A stretch of DNA of 42,920 nucleotides from Streptomyces ipomoeae 91-03 (GTDB taxonomy: Bacteria; Actinomycetota; Actinomycetes; Streptomycetales; Streptomycetaceae), in assembly GCF_000317595.1 (NCBI RefSeq), contig NZ_AEJC01000262.1, positions 1 to 42,920 of the forward strand, given 5' to 3'. Below are positions 23,612-32,757 of this stretch, piece after piece. Both the position numbers and the translations under genes were made by a program. The first letter of the stretch is position 1. The number at the start of each line of letters is the position of its first letter. The notes below the pieces were generated by a model. That model ran no database searches. It saw only the letters and a list, made by a program, of their open reading frames with translations, and was not told where the DNA came from.

Positions 23612-24796
23612 ATGAGGCACACCCCAGACCGTGGTGGCGATCACCGGCCGACGCGGCCGTCCGGGAACCCGGTGGACGCCCCCAGGGCGTCGGCCCGCAA
23701 GCGCATCGCCGCACGGCTGGCCTCCGCCACGCCATTGCTGCCCGTCCTGATCGTCTCCCTCGTCGTGATCGTGGATCTCGTGAGCGGGGCCGGACTGATC
23801 TGGCTGCCGCTGCTCGCCGCCGCGCCCGCGCTGGCCGCCACCACCAGCGGGCCGCGCGGAGTCCTCTGCGTCGGTCTCCTCGCCGGGGTGCTGGGCGCGG
23901 CGCTCGGCGTCCGTGACGGTGCGCCGGGCCGCGAGCTGGCCGCCGTACTGTCCGCCCTGGTGGCCGTCACTCTGGCGAGTGGCCTGGCCAGCGCGTTGCG
24001 CAGGCGACGCGAGCGGGTGCTCGCGGCGGTCCGCTCGGTCGCGGAGGCCGCCCAGCACGCGCTGCTCCAGCCGGTACCGGCGACCGTCGGCCCGTTCCAG
24101 GTGGCCGTCCGCTACAGCGCCGCGGCAGCGGAGGCCCGCATCGGCGGGGACCTCTACGCGCTGGTGCCCACCCCGTACGGAGTCCGATTGATCGTCGGCG
24201 ATGTGCGGGGCAAGGGGCTGCCGGCCGTGGGAATCGCCGCTCTCGTCCTCGGGGTGTTCCGCGAGGCGGCCTACGAGGAGCCCGATCTGCTCGCCGTGGT
24301 CGACAGGATCGAGCGCAGCCTGGCCCGCAACCTGGGTTGCGACGACTTCGTCACCGCGGTGGTCGCCGGACACCCCCGGTCAGGGTCTCTGGAGGTGGTC
24401 AACTGCGGACACGCGCCTCCCCTGCTGATACGTGGATCGGAGGTCGTGCCGGTGGAACCCGCCCATCCGGCCCCGCCGCTCGGGCTGCGCGCCCTCACGG
24501 GTGAGACCCCCGACCTGCAGATACTGCCCTTCGCCGACGGGGATCAGCTGCTGCTCTACACCGACGGCGTCACCGAGGCCCGCGACCACGGCCGTGAGTT
24601 CTACCCGCTCGCCGAGCGGCTGACCCAGCACGTGTCGGACGAGCCGGCCCACACCCTCACCGCGCTCCACGACGAACTCCTGACACACGTGGGCGGCCGA
24701 CTGGAGGACGACGCGGCCCTCCTCCTGCTCCGCAAGCCATGGGTCGATCACGCCCAGGACGTTCCCCTTCAGCCCAGGAAGCTCAGCCGCACCTGA
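23612..24796 (+). CDS. Membrane-anchored SpoIIE/PP2C-type serine phosphatase
   Basis: This 394-residue protein has three or four hydrophobic helices at ~43-135 (LLPVLIVSLVVIVDLVSGAG and following), a short coiled region, and a SpoIIE phosphatase domain (~160-385). Metal-binding Asp motifs are seen in IGGDLYALVP and IVGDVRGKGLPAVG, followed by VNCGHAPPLLI, LLYTDGVTEARDHG and LEDDAALLLL. It probably acts on an STAS anti-anti-sigma protein. Unlike the larger SpoIIE-type protein in this window, it has no ATPase module. ATG 23612 lies ~125 bases after the IclR gene, with AT-richer DNA between, so it probably has its own promoter. Confidence 0.92.
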   Translation: MRHTPDRGGDHRPTRPSGNPVDAPRASARKRIAARLASATPLLPVLIVSLVVIVDLVSGAGLIWLPLLAAAPALAATTSGPRGVLCVGLLAGVLGAALGVRDGAPGRELAAVLSALVAVTLASGLASALRRRRERVLAAVRSVAEAAQHALLQPVPATVGPFQVAVRYSAAAAEARIGGDLYALVPTPYGVRLIVGDVRGKGLPAVGIAALVLGVFREAAYEEPDLLAVVDRIERSLARNLGCDDFVTAVVAGHPRSGSLEVVNCGHAPPLLIRGSEVVPVEPAHPAPPLGLRALTGETPDLQILPFADGDQLLLYTDGVTEARDHGREFYPLAERLTQHVSDEPAHTLTALHDELLTHVGGRLEDDAALLLLRKPWVDHAQDVPLQPRKLSRT

Positions 24797-24947
24797 TGGT
24801 CGGGGTTGTCCTTGTCGGTGTCCGCCAACCTCCGTTGAGACAACCTCGACCGTAGCCATGCGGGCGACCGGCCTCAGCAGCCGTGTCATCCGCCCCGAGG
24901 GTGACCAGGCGCCACAGGCAGGGCGTCGGCCACGACGGTGTCCCGGG

Positions 24948-25330
24948 TCATACGGCGGAACCGAAGGACTCTTCGCACCGCTCGGCTTCAAGAAAAGAGG
25001 CGTCCCGGAAGGCTCTCAGCGCCTGCTCACGACTGACCTCCAGCTTCGCCGGGACCTCTTCCTTCCTCAGCCCTGCAGCCCGACGCTCGACACACCGTCG
25101 CGCCGACTCGAGCCGGTCCGGATGGGCTTCGGGTGCCTCGTAGATACGTCTCGTTCTCGGTCGTCACGACATCGAGCGACCGGATCTCCTCGGTGAAGCA
25201 CCCGGGCGAGAGGTTCCAGTGGGCGCCGGAGCCCACACCGCGATGCGGAGCAGTAAAGAAGGTGGGAGTACGGGGTGGAGGAGCGCACGAAGCTCCACCG
25301 GGTGTTGCCCGCGCGCCGGCGGTCCTTCGT
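24948..25330 (-). pseudogene. Frameshifted remnant of an unrecognised protein
   Basis: On the minus strand, protein-like sequence is split over frames. One piece is HWNLSPGCFTEEIRSLDVVT followed by TENETY. After a frame change near 25145 comes YEAPEAHPDRLESARRCVER, then LRKEEVPAKLEVSREQALRA and FRDASFLEAERCEESFGSAV, ending in TGA at 24950-24948. The charged, helical, low-Pro composition is unlike the shadow frames around it. I cannot name the family. No start codon with a ribosome site can be matched to it. Confidence 0.45.
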
Positions 25331-25408
25331 CGTCACCGTTTCCCCGACGGTGTACGTGCCGACGAAGCGAGCGGTCCCCTCGAGTTACCCGACGGGTCCA
25401 TGAGTTCG

Positions 25409-25782
25409 AAACCGGCGTCGACCTCGCCGTCGGCGACGTACTCGGAATCCTCCATGACCTCGTCGAGCACTCCCTCGTGCGCGCCCGCAGCGACCGTTTC
25501 GACATGCTCGAACCCGCGCAGTACGCCCGCAGCCTCCTCGTCGGCGACCGCGCCGCCCGTATCGGGCGCGCCCGCGCCCGCGTCCACCTCGACCTCGCCG
25601 AGCAGGCGGCCACCGGCTACGAGCGCGCGGACCAGGCGGACCGGCTTGCCCGGATCGAAGAGGAGGAGGCCGACATCCTCGTCGCCGTCGACCGCTGCCT
25701 CGACGCCGGCGACACCCGCACCGCCGCCTCGCGCTGGGCCGAGGCCGGCCACCGCGAAGACTCTCGACGGGTCACCTCGTAG
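25409..25782 (+). pseudogene. Fragment of a large ATPase (LuxR/AfsR-type) regulator
   Basis: The frame reads FETGVDLAVGDVLGILHDLV, then EHSLVRARSDRFDMLEPAQY, ARSLLVGDRAARIGRARARV and ADILVAVDRCLDAGDTRTAA. This is the winged-helix to early-TPR part of LuxR/SARP-type NTPase regulators (compare LxDLVxxSLL, RFxMLEPxRxYA and EEANLLxAxDxxLDAGD). The P-loop domain before it and the TPR and DNA-binding parts after it are missing, so it is a relic. It lies between a phosphatase and the CPBP gene. Confidence 0.65.
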
Positions 25783-25875
25783 AAAGGTGAGTCCGGCCTG
25801 CCTCGGGTCGACGCTCGCGAGGCTTCTTCGAGGCGCGGTGGCGGCCGTGCCCGGACGCGGGATCCTGGGAGCAGG

Positions 25876-26565
25876 ATGCGGATCGTGTGTGTCGTTGTCG
25901 TTCTGGTCGCCGCGAACCTGATCAACAACTGGCTCGTGCGGGGCCCCTTCGTCTACGTCCTCACGTGTGTGACGGCGACGGCCGTACTGATACTGATCGC
26001 CCGCTGGGACGGTCTCACCTCGGCCGATCTGGGGCTCGACGCGGCGGGTGTGCGCCGGGGACTGCGGTGGGCGCCCGTCCTGGCCGGTGCCGTCCTCGCC
26101 GTCCTCCTGCTCCTTCTCGCCGTTCCGGCCGGCCGAGAGGCGTTCCGGGATGCCAGGGCCGTCGACCTGTCCGTGGAGCAGTTGCTGTGGCGGGTGCTGG
26201 TGCGGGTCCCGTTCGGCACCGTGCTGCTGGAGGAGACCGCCTTCCGCGGTGTTCTGTGGGCCATGGTCCGACGCCGGCACGGAACGGCGTGGGCCACCGC
26301 CGTGTCGTCACTGCTGTTCGGTCTCTGGCACGTACTGCCGTCCCGCGGACTCAACCGTTCCAACACCGCCGTGGCAACTGCTTTCGGAAGCGGTTCGGCA
26401 GACGTGGCGCCGACCGTCATGGTGGCCGTCGTGGCCATGGTCGCCGCCGGGGTGATCCTGTGCGAGCTGCGGCGCCGTTCCGGCAGCCTGCCGGCACCGG
26501 CGGCGCTGCACTGGGCGATCAACGGTTTCGGCTACGCGCTGGCATGGGCGGCGCCCCGCGTCTAG
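25876..26565 (+). CDS. CPBP family intramembrane metalloprotease
   Basis: This 229-residue membrane protein has about six or seven helices. The CPBP/Abi (Rce1-like) motifs are in order: EETAFRG (119-125) with the catalytic Glu pair, LLFGLWH with His152, and LHWAINGF with His212/Asn215. Homologues process prenylated or bacteriocin-type substrates or regulate envelope proteins; the bacterial substrate is usually unknown. ATG 25876 follows a GGGAGCAGG site. Its stop overlaps the stop of the last mce-operon gene within the palindrome CTAG. Confidence 0.9.
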   Translation: MRIVCVVVVLVAANLINNWLVRGPFVYVLTCVTATAVLILIARWDGLTSADLGLDAAGVRRGLRWAPVLAGAVLAVLLLLLAVPAGREAFRDARAVDLSVEQLLWRVLVRVPFGTVLLEETAFRGVLWAMVRRRHGTAWATAVSSLLFGLWHVLPSRGLNRSNTAVATAFGSGSADVAPTVMVAVVAMVAAGVILCELRRRSGSLPAPAALHWAINGFGYALAWAAPRV

Positions 26566-27356
26566 AGCGCGTCCACGGCGCTCACCTTCCAGCCCTCCGA
26601 GGTGCGGGTGAGCGTCATCCGCACCCGGTTCAGATCCACGCGGGACCCCGTGACCTGGGTGCTCGTGGTGACCTGGTTGACGAACAGCAGGACCACGGCC
26701 TTGTCCGGTCCGGCCGATACGACGGACGTCGCGGGCCGGCCACCGCCCGCGGGTGCCGCCACCGCCGCCTTCACCACGCCGTGGTACTTCCTGGCGGTCG
26801 GTCCGACGACCGTCGTCGTGGTCCTGCGGTACTCGTCACGGAAGGCGCCGGTCAGATGGGTGCGGGCCCGGGCGAAGTCCCGGTCGAGGTGCCGGTAGTC
26901 GTACGACAGGACGACGGGCGCCGCCTTCCGCGCGGCCGCGAGCGCCTCTCCCCGCGCCTGCTCCGCGCGCCGCCCCTCCCGGTACTGCCACCCGAGCACG
27001 GCGACGGCGACCAGACCCGCCCCGAGCACGACGCAGAGCGCCATGGTGAGCAGCCGTCGCCAGGGCCGTCGTACGGACGCGCTCTCCTCCGGCACCTCCT
27101 CGGACTCAGGCACCTGGTCCGGCTCCGGTGCTTCTTCGGACTCCGGTGCCGGCCCCGGCGGGTCGTCCCACCCGTCACCGCCCGGAGCATCGATCACCAC
27201 CGTGCGCCCGGAGTACCGCTCCTCGGCCCGTGGTGGTGCCTCGGCCGCGGAGTGCTCCACACGTCGGGCGCGCTTGGCCGCCGCGCGGACGGCCGCGGTC
27301 ATGGTGCGGCTGGCGGGGGAGCCGGCGCCGCGGCCTCGCGAGGTCGTGTTCGCCAC
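26562..27356 (-). CDS. Mce-associated membrane protein (second)
   Basis: This ~264-residue protein is the last gene of the mce operon. The N-terminal ~110 residues are a Pro/Glu-rich cytoplasmic region, followed by one transmembrane helix (LLTMALCVVLGAGLVAVAVL, ~105-127) and an extracellular NTF2-like/Mas domain (YDYRHLDRDFARARTHLTGA, VNQVTTSTQVTGSRVDLNRV). Mas proteins accompany Mce complexes and probably stabilise them. GTG 27356 has GAGGAG seven bases upstream; TTG 27371 and ATG 27362 are less well placed. It lies 47 bases downstream of the first Mas gene. Confidence 0.85.
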   Translation of the reverse strand: MANTTSRGRGAGSPASRTMTAAVRAAAKRARRVEHSAAEAPPRAEERYSGRTVVIDAPGGDGWDDPPGPAPESEEAPEPDQVPESEEVPEESASVRRPWRRLLTMALCVVLGAGLVAVAVLGWQYREGRRAEQARGEALAAARKAAPVVLSYDYRHLDRDFARARTHLTGAFRDEYRRTTTTVVGPTARKYHGVVKAAVAAPAGGGRPATSVVSAGPDKAVVLLFVNQVTTSTQVTGSRVDLNRVRMTLTRTSEGWKVSAVDAL

Positions 27357-27403
27357 GGTCATTCTCCTCAACTCACGTGTCTGTTCATACGGGAGGCGGG
27401 CCG

Positions 27404-27928
27404 TCAGCCCACGAACTCGACGCCGGACGTCAGCCAGTGGCCGTCCTTGAATACGAGGTCGAGCTGGAGCCGGTACGTGCGCGCCTCTCCGTTGGGCACG
27501 GCGGTGTTGGTCACCTTGCTGTCGGCGACGACCAGGACCCGGGCGGACCGGCTGTCGGACCGCACGATGCCCGCTTCGAGGACCTGTCCCTCGGACACGG
27601 ACTTGTTCTCGACGACCAGCTCGGTCAACTGCTCGGTCTGCGCGGCGAACTGCTCCTTGAAGTCGCCGGTGGCGCTCTTGAGCACGTTCCCGCTGTCCCG
27701 GTCGTAGTGGCGGTAGTCGAGCGAGGTGAAGTTCAGCGCCGACTGGCGGGCCGCCGCCAGGACGTCCTGCCGCCGCTGCTCGGCCGCGCGCTGCCCGGAC
27801 AGCCCCACGGCCAGCCAGACCGACAACGCGGTCGTCAGGACGGTCGCGACGACGAGTCCGGCGGACAGCGCCCTGCGGCGCCCCCGCTTCCTGCCGTCGG
27901 CCTTCATGCCATCGGTCTCGGCGTTCAT
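27404..27928 (-). CDS. Mce-associated membrane protein (first)
   Basis: This 174-residue protein has a short basic N-terminus, one transmembrane helix (ALSAGLVVATVLTTALSVWL, ~17-42) and an extracellular Mas domain (ALNFTSLDYRHYDRDSGNVL, TGDFKEQFAAQTEQLTELVV). ATG 27928 overlaps the mceF stop as ATGA, matching the operon's style; a frame extension adds ten residues. The NFTSLDYRHYDRD motif is shared with the following Mas protein (SYDYRHLDRDF), so the two are paralogues. Confidence 0.87.
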   Translation of the reverse strand: MNAETDGMKADGRKRGRRRALSAGLVVATVLTTALSVWLAVGLSGQRAAEQRRQDVLAAARQSALNFTSLDYRHYDRDSGNVLKSATGDFKEQFAAQTEQLTELVVENKSVSEGQVLEAGIVRSDSRSARVLVVADSKVTNTAVPNGEARTYRLQLDLVFKDGHWLTSGVEFVG

Positions 27929-29202
27929 GCCATCGGGCCGACGAGTAGCCATTGCCACGACTCCTTTCCGAAGACGGTCTGTTCGCCGCCCGTCGAGCCG
28001 ATCTCGACGGGCCTCCCGTCCGGGCCGGTGGCTGTGCCGGTGTCCGGGTCGTACGGGGTGACGTACGCGGCCCGTTCGGCGCCGTACGACCCCGCCGACG
28101 TGCCGGGGGCGTTCTGCGCGCCGCGCACCGAGGTGTCGCTGCCGCGCGGCGCCGTGCAGCGTGCGTCGGTGTTCGCCGGGCGCGTGCTGGTGTCAGCGGG
28201 GTCGCGCCGCTGAGTCCCGCCGTACCCCTGGGTGCACGGCGGCGGGTCGTCGGCGCCCAGGACGAGGCCGAAGTGGGTGGTGCCGTCGCCCGGGACGACC
28301 GTGTAGCTGCCGGCGACGACGACCGGGAAGGTGACCAGGGCCTGTTCGACTCCGGGCAGCCGCGCCACGGTGACCTGGCCGCCGCTGATGAGATTGGCCA
28401 GCAGGACCGGCAGATCCGGCCGGGTCGACTTCAGCAGGGAGTCGATCTCCTGGGCGGCGGGCGTCGCGTTGCCGATCAGCCGGCGCAGGTCCCCGTCGCT
28501 CGACTTCAACTCCTCCGTGAGCGCCGCCAGATCGCGGGAGAACGACTTGATGGCCGAACCCTGGTCGGCCTGTGTCTTGAGCATTGTCCGCGAGTCCTCG
28601 ATCAGCGCGATCGTCTCCGGGAGTGTGTCGGAGGCCGCCTCGACGAGTTCGTTCCCCGAGTCCACGAGTCGGCTCAGCCGTGGCCCGGTGCCGGAGAAGG
28701 CCTTGCCCAACTCGTCGACGGTGGTGCGCAGATCGTCCTTGCCGACGGAGTCGACCAGCCGGTCGAGGCTGAGGACGAGGTCGGTGGTGGGCAGCGGCAC
28801 CCGGGTGCGCTCGCGCGGTATCGGGCTGCCGTCGAGCAGGTACGGGCCGCCGGTCCGCCGCGGTTGCAGATCGACGTACTGCTCGCCCACCGCCGAACGG
28901 TTGGCGACCACCGCCAGGGTGTCGGCCGGGATACGGGGCGCGTCGTCCTCGATCTCCAGGGCCACCGACACCCCTCGGCCGGACAGCCGCAGCTCGCCCA
29001 CCCGGCCCACCGGCACCCCTCGGTAGGTGACCTCGGCGCCGGAGAAGATGCCCCCGGACGCGGCGAAGTCGGCCCGCACGGTGTAGCCACGGTCGAGGAC
29101 GTCGTCCACCAGGCCCGTGTACTCGGCGCCGACGTACGACACCCCGACGGCGGTGAGAGTGGCGAAGGCGAGCAGCTGGGCCTTGACCGTACGGGTGATC
29201 AC
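27925..29202 (-). CDS. mceF: MCE family protein, sixth (MceF)
   Basis: This 425-residue protein has an N-terminal signal-anchor (~5-25), an MlaD/MCE domain (~38-115; GYTVRADFAASGGIFSGAEV, TYRGVPVGRVGELRLSG), helical Cttg-type needle sequence (~140-300; LSLDRLVDSVGKDDLRTTVD, LGNATPAAQEIDS-like), and a disordered C-terminus with Cys residues. MceA to MceF form a hetero-hexameric tube carrying lipids or sterols through the envelope to the YrbE permeases. The start is GTG 29202, overlapping the mceE stop as GTGA. The frame is intact. Confidence 0.9.
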   Translation of the reverse strand: MITRTVKAQLLAFATLTAVGVSYVGAEYTGLVDDVLDRGYTVRADFAASGGIFSGAEVTYRGVPVGRVGELRLSGRGVSVALEIEDDAPRIPADTLAVVANRSAVGEQYVDLQPRRTGGPYLLDGSPIPRERTRVPLPTTDLVLSLDRLVDSVGKDDLRTTVDELGKAFSGTGPRLSRLVDSGNELVEAASDTLPETIALIEDSRTMLKTQADQGSAIKSFSRDLAALTEELKSSDGDLRRLIGNATPAAQEIDSLLKSTRPDLPVLLANLISGGQVTVARLPGVEQALVTFPVVVAGSYTVVPGDGTTHFGLVLGADDPPPCTQGYGGTQRRDPADTSTRPANTDARCTAPRGSDTSVRGAQNAPGTSAGSYGAERAAYVTPYDPDTGTATGPDGRPVEIGSTGGEQTVFGKESWQWLLVGPMA

Positions 29203-30529
29203 GGCTGTATTCCCTTCAGCATGAGCTCGGCGAGCGCGAGGTCGATCCCCGCCGGGAGGCGGCCGGAGTCCCCTCGGGGGCCGTATCGGGGGCCATAGCC
29301 CGCGGTGCACACCGGCGGGCACAGCAGGTCGTCGCCGTCCGTGGGCGCCGAGGGTTCGCCCGGAGCCTCCGGGGTCCCGGGCGGCGCGGTCGGCGTCGGC
29401 ACGCCGGGCACGTCCGGGAGCTCCGGCAGATCCGGCAGATCCGGGGTGTCGGAACCGTCGTCCCCGTCACCGGAGCCGCCGGACTCGCCGGGCTTGTCCT
29501 TGACGTTGCCGTAGATGCCGGCCAGGTCGAGGTCGGCGGTGACCGCGAGGTTGACGTAGTCGCCCTTGACCGCGTCGACCACATTGCGGGGGAACGGGTA
29601 AGTAGTCAGCAGTTCAAGGGAGTTGGGCAGATCGTCGCCCGCCTTGTTGAGCTGCTGCAGGATCGGCCTCAGCTGCTTGAGGTTGGCGACGGTGTCGTCC
29701 CGCGAGGCGTTCACGACCCGGGTGCCGGTCTTGCTCAGCTTCGACAGGGCGGTGAGCATCCGCGTCAGGTCGCGGCGCTGGTCGGCGAGGACCTTCAGTG
29801 CGGGCGGCAGCGTGTCGACGGCCTTGGCGATCGTCTTCTTCTCCTTCCTCAGCCGCTTGGCCAGCCGGTCGATGCCCTTGAGGGCGCGGACGATGTCCGC
29901 GCGCTGTCCGTCGAGGCCGCCGAGGAACGTGTCGAGTTCCGTGAGCAGGGACCTGACCCGGTTCTCGCGGCCCTCCAGCGCCTTGTTGAGCTCCACGGTG
30001 ATCGTCTTGAGCTGGGCGACGCCGCCGCCGTTGAGGAGCGCGGACAGGGCGGACAGCACCTCCTCGATCTCCGGGTTGCGGCCGCTGCGGGACAGCGGGA
30101 CAGCGGGACGCGGTCGCCGTCGCGGAGCCGTCCTACGGGCGCGGTGCCGACCGGCGCGGACAGCGCCACGTACTTCTCGCCGAGCATGCTGGTCTGCCGG
30201 AGCTCGGCGACCGCGTTGGCGGGCAGCTTCACCGAGTCGGCGACGCGCAGTCGCACCCGGGCGTGCCAGCCGTCCAACTCCACCTTCTCGACCGCGCCCA
30301 CGGTGACGTTGTTGACCTTGACCGCCGACTGCGGGACCAGGTCCAGTACGTCCCTGAACTCGACCGTGACGTGGTAGGCGCGACCGTCCGCCGCCGCTCC
30401 TCCGGGGAGCTGGACGTCGTACCAGCCGTTGAACTGGCAGCCCGTCAGCAGCAGTGAACCGGCGGCCGTCCACACGACCGTCCGTCCCCCGCGCGGCACG
30501 CTCAGGTATCCCCTCATACGTGGGCTCAT
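29199..30529 (-). pseudogene. mceE: MCE family lipoprotein, fifth (MceE), frameshifted by an 8-bp tandem repeat
   Basis: ATG 30529 overlaps the mceD stop as ATGA. The N-terminus has a lipobox (LLLTGC), as in LprK/MceE, then an MCE domain (YHVTVEFRDVLDLVPQSAVK, ASMLGEKYVALSAP-like). At RVPLSR the frame is lost: the minus strand carries an extra copy of an 8-base unit (plus strand GCGGGACA at 30087-30094 and 30095-30102, then GCGGGAC). Downstream the protein resumes in another frame as SGRNPEIEEVLSALSALLNG and is then normal to IYGNVKDKPG and a Pro-rich tail, stop at 29199. Removing one 8-bp unit restores a full ~440-residue protein. As written, translation runs off frame after ~140 residues. 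Confidence 0.85.
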
Positions 30530-31657
30530 GCGCGGACCTCCAGGATTCCGCCGAGCGTCCGGTCGACCGTGCCCGTCACCGCGGGGGCCGTCGGTACCTC
30601 GGGCAGGGAGTCGAAGAGTTTCTTCAGCTCCGCGCAGTCGGGGTTCTCGCCGCCCTCGTCCCCGGTCGTCTTCAGAAGGGAGCACAGGAGGGACGCCGGG
30701 TCCTGCGGCGCCTCGGGGTTGTTGCGGGTGTCGAGGGTGCCGGCGGAGGCGTTGTAGGCGTTCTGCAGGTTCGACAGACCCGTGGGGGCGACCTCCAACA
30801 GCTCCTCCAGCGCGGCGCGTTGGGTGACGAGGACCTTGGTGACCTTGCTGAGGCCCCGTACGTTCGAGGTCAGTGACTTCTTGTTCTTCTTCACGAACTC
30901 CGACACGTCGCCGAGTGCCGCGCCCAGGTGCTTCAGCGCCGCCGCGAGGTCCTTGCGCTCCCCGGCAAGCTGCTCCGCCACCTTGGCGAGGCTGGTGTTG
31001 AACGACCGCACGTTCTGGTCGTCGGCCGCCAGGGCCGCCGTGAACACCTGGAGGTTCTGTACGGTGCCGAACAGGTCGCCCCGCCCGTCGGACAGCGTGG
31101 TGACGGCCTGCGAGAGGTCCTCGACGGTCTGGTTGAGGTTCTCGCCCTGGCCTTCGAGGTTGTCCGCGCTCACGCCCAGCAGCCGCGACAGGGAGCCGTC
31201 CTTGTTCGCGCCCTTCGGGCCGAGCGCCTCGGACGTGGTGTGCAGGCTGTCGAAGATCCGGTCCAGCTCGACGGGGACGGCCGTGCGCGACTCGGGAATG
31301 ACGTCGCCGTCCCGCAGCACCGGGCCCTTGCGGTACACCGGCAACAGCTGCACGTAACGGTCGCACCACCGAGGAGTTGATGATGGCGGCCTGCGCGTCC
31401 GCGGGCAGCTTGCGGCCCTCCTCGTACTCCAGCTCGACGCGCACCCGGCCGCCCTCCGGCGTGATCCGCTTGACCTCGCCGATGCGGATGCCGAGGACGC
31501 GGACGTCCGAGCCGGGGTAGATGCCGACGGTGCGCGGGAAGTACGCCGTGACCCGGACGGTCCCGGGACGCGGCCACAGCACGACGGCGAGCGCGGCGAC
31601 GACCGCGAGCGCGATGAGCAGCACCAGGGTGCGCGGGACGGACGAGCGCCTGGTCAT
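30526..31657 (-). pseudogene. mceD: MCE family protein, fourth (MceD), one-base frameshift
   Basis: ATG 31657 overlaps the mceC stop as ATGA. Residues 1-98 are normal MceD: anchor helix (TLVLLIALAVVAALAVVLWP), then RVTAYFPRTVGIYPGSDVRV and ADAQAAIINSSVV. At 31363 there is one base too many (or two missing). The family sequence then resumes in a new frame as DRYVQLLPVYRKGPVLRDGD and IPESRTAVPVELDRIFDSLH, and runs intact to GGILEVRA, stop 30526. The original frame has no stop and runs on into the in-frame mceE start, giving a 602-codon open frame to 29849. A working MceD cannot be made as written. Confidence 0.87.
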
Positions 31658-32757
31658 CGTGAGCCTCCCGTACGTGGCACCACCGGGGCGGCGACCAGGT
31701 TCTGGACGTAGGAGTCGAACCAGCGGCCGTTGCCGAGGGTGTTGGTGAAGACCCGGACGTAGGGCGCGAGCAGCTTGACGCTCCGGTCGAGGCTCGCCTG
31801 GTTGCGTTCGAGCATCCTGACGAAGGTGTTGAGGTTCTTGAGCGCGGGCCCGATCTCCTCGCGGTTGTCCTCGACCAGCCCGGAGAGCTCGATGCCCAGC
31901 AGAGCGGAGTTCTTGAGCAGTTTGTGGGTCGCCGCGCGCCGCTTGCTGATCTCCTTGAACAGCTTGTCGCCGTCCTTCACCAGCGCGGAGAAGTCCTCCG
32001 AGTGCTCGGCCAGCACCCCGGTGACTCCGTTCGCGTGGTCGAGGAGCTCGCGCAGCGCCTTGTCGCGCGAAGCCACCGTCCGGGAGATCCGTGACAGTCC
32101 CTTGATGGACTCCCGCACCTCCGCGGGCGAGTCCTGGAAGGTGGTGGAGATCGTGTCCAGCGCCTTCGCGAGCCGTTCCGTGTCGACTTCCTCCGTCGTG
32201 GTCGTCAGGTCGCTGAACGCCTGCACGACGTCGTACGCGGAGACCGTCCGGCGCAGCGGGATCTCGCTGCCCGGCTTCAGTTGGCCCCGCCCCTTCGGGT
32301 GCAGCGCCAGGTACTTCGCGCCGAGGATCGTCTTGACCCGGATCGACGCACCGGTCTCGGTGCCGAAGTCCGGGTCGTCCTTGACCTTGAAGGTCACCTT
32401 GACGTGGTCGCCGTCCAGATCGACGTCCTCGACCTTGCCGACCTTGACCCCGGCGATCCGCACCTCGTCGCCCGGCTTGAGTCCGCCGGCCTCCGAGAAG
32501 GCGGCGCTGTACGTCTCGCCGCCGCCGATCAGCGGCAGGCTGTCGGCGTTGAACGCGGCCACGGTCAGCAGCGCGAGGGTGGTGAGCCCGGCCGCGCCGA
32601 CGACCACGGGGTCGCGTTCCCGGAACGGCTTCAGCCGCGGGCGGCCCGCTTTCCGGGGCAGCCTGATCCTCGGCAGCTTCGGTGGCAGTATGCGCACCTT
32701 GACCAGCGGCTCGGGGCGGTGGCGTCGCGTCCTGCGCGGCACGATGCGGATCCTCAT
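31654..32757 (-). CDS. mceC: MCE family protein, third (MceC)
   Basis: This 367-residue protein has an unusually long, very basic N-terminus (~55 residues, Arg/Lys/Pro-rich) before the anchor helix (VVVGAAGLTTLALLTVAAFN, ~50-70). The MCE domain follows at ~78-160 (YSAAFSEAGGLKPGDEVRIA, VKVGKVEDVDLDGDHVKVTF), then a long helical region with LSRISRTVASRDKALRELLD. It ends ...VAAPVVPRTGGSR. Both ends overlap neighbours by 4 bases. The basic N-terminus may bind the inner leaflet or the permease. Confidence 0.9.
   Translation of the reverse strand: MRIRIVPRRTRRHRPEPLVKVRILPPKLPRIRLPRKAGRPRLKPFRERDPVVVGAAGLTTLALLTVAAFNADSLPLIGGGETYSAAFSEAGGLKPGDEVRIAGVKVGKVEDVDLDGDHVKVTFKVKDDPDFGTETGASIRVKTILGAKYLALHPKGRGQLKPGSEIPLRRTVSAYDVVQAFSDLTTTTEEVDTERLAKALDTISTTFQDSPAEVRESIKGLSRISRTVASRDKALRELLDHANGVTGVLAEHSEDFSALVKDGDKLFKEISKRRAATHKLLKNSALLGIELSGLVEDNREEIGPALKNLNTFVRMLERNQASLDRSVKLLAPYVRVFTNTLGNGRWFDSYVQNLVAAPVVPRTGGSR

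Noticed and set aside
26562..26565. CTAG stop-stop overlap between CPBP and the last mce gene as a functional element
   Set aside because: A shared palindromic stop in convergent genes can occur by chance; no other signal supports a role.
31355..31370. Programmed frameshift in mceD
   Set aside because: No slippery heptamer, stem-loop or pseudoknot is visible at the junction; a mutation or read error is simpler.
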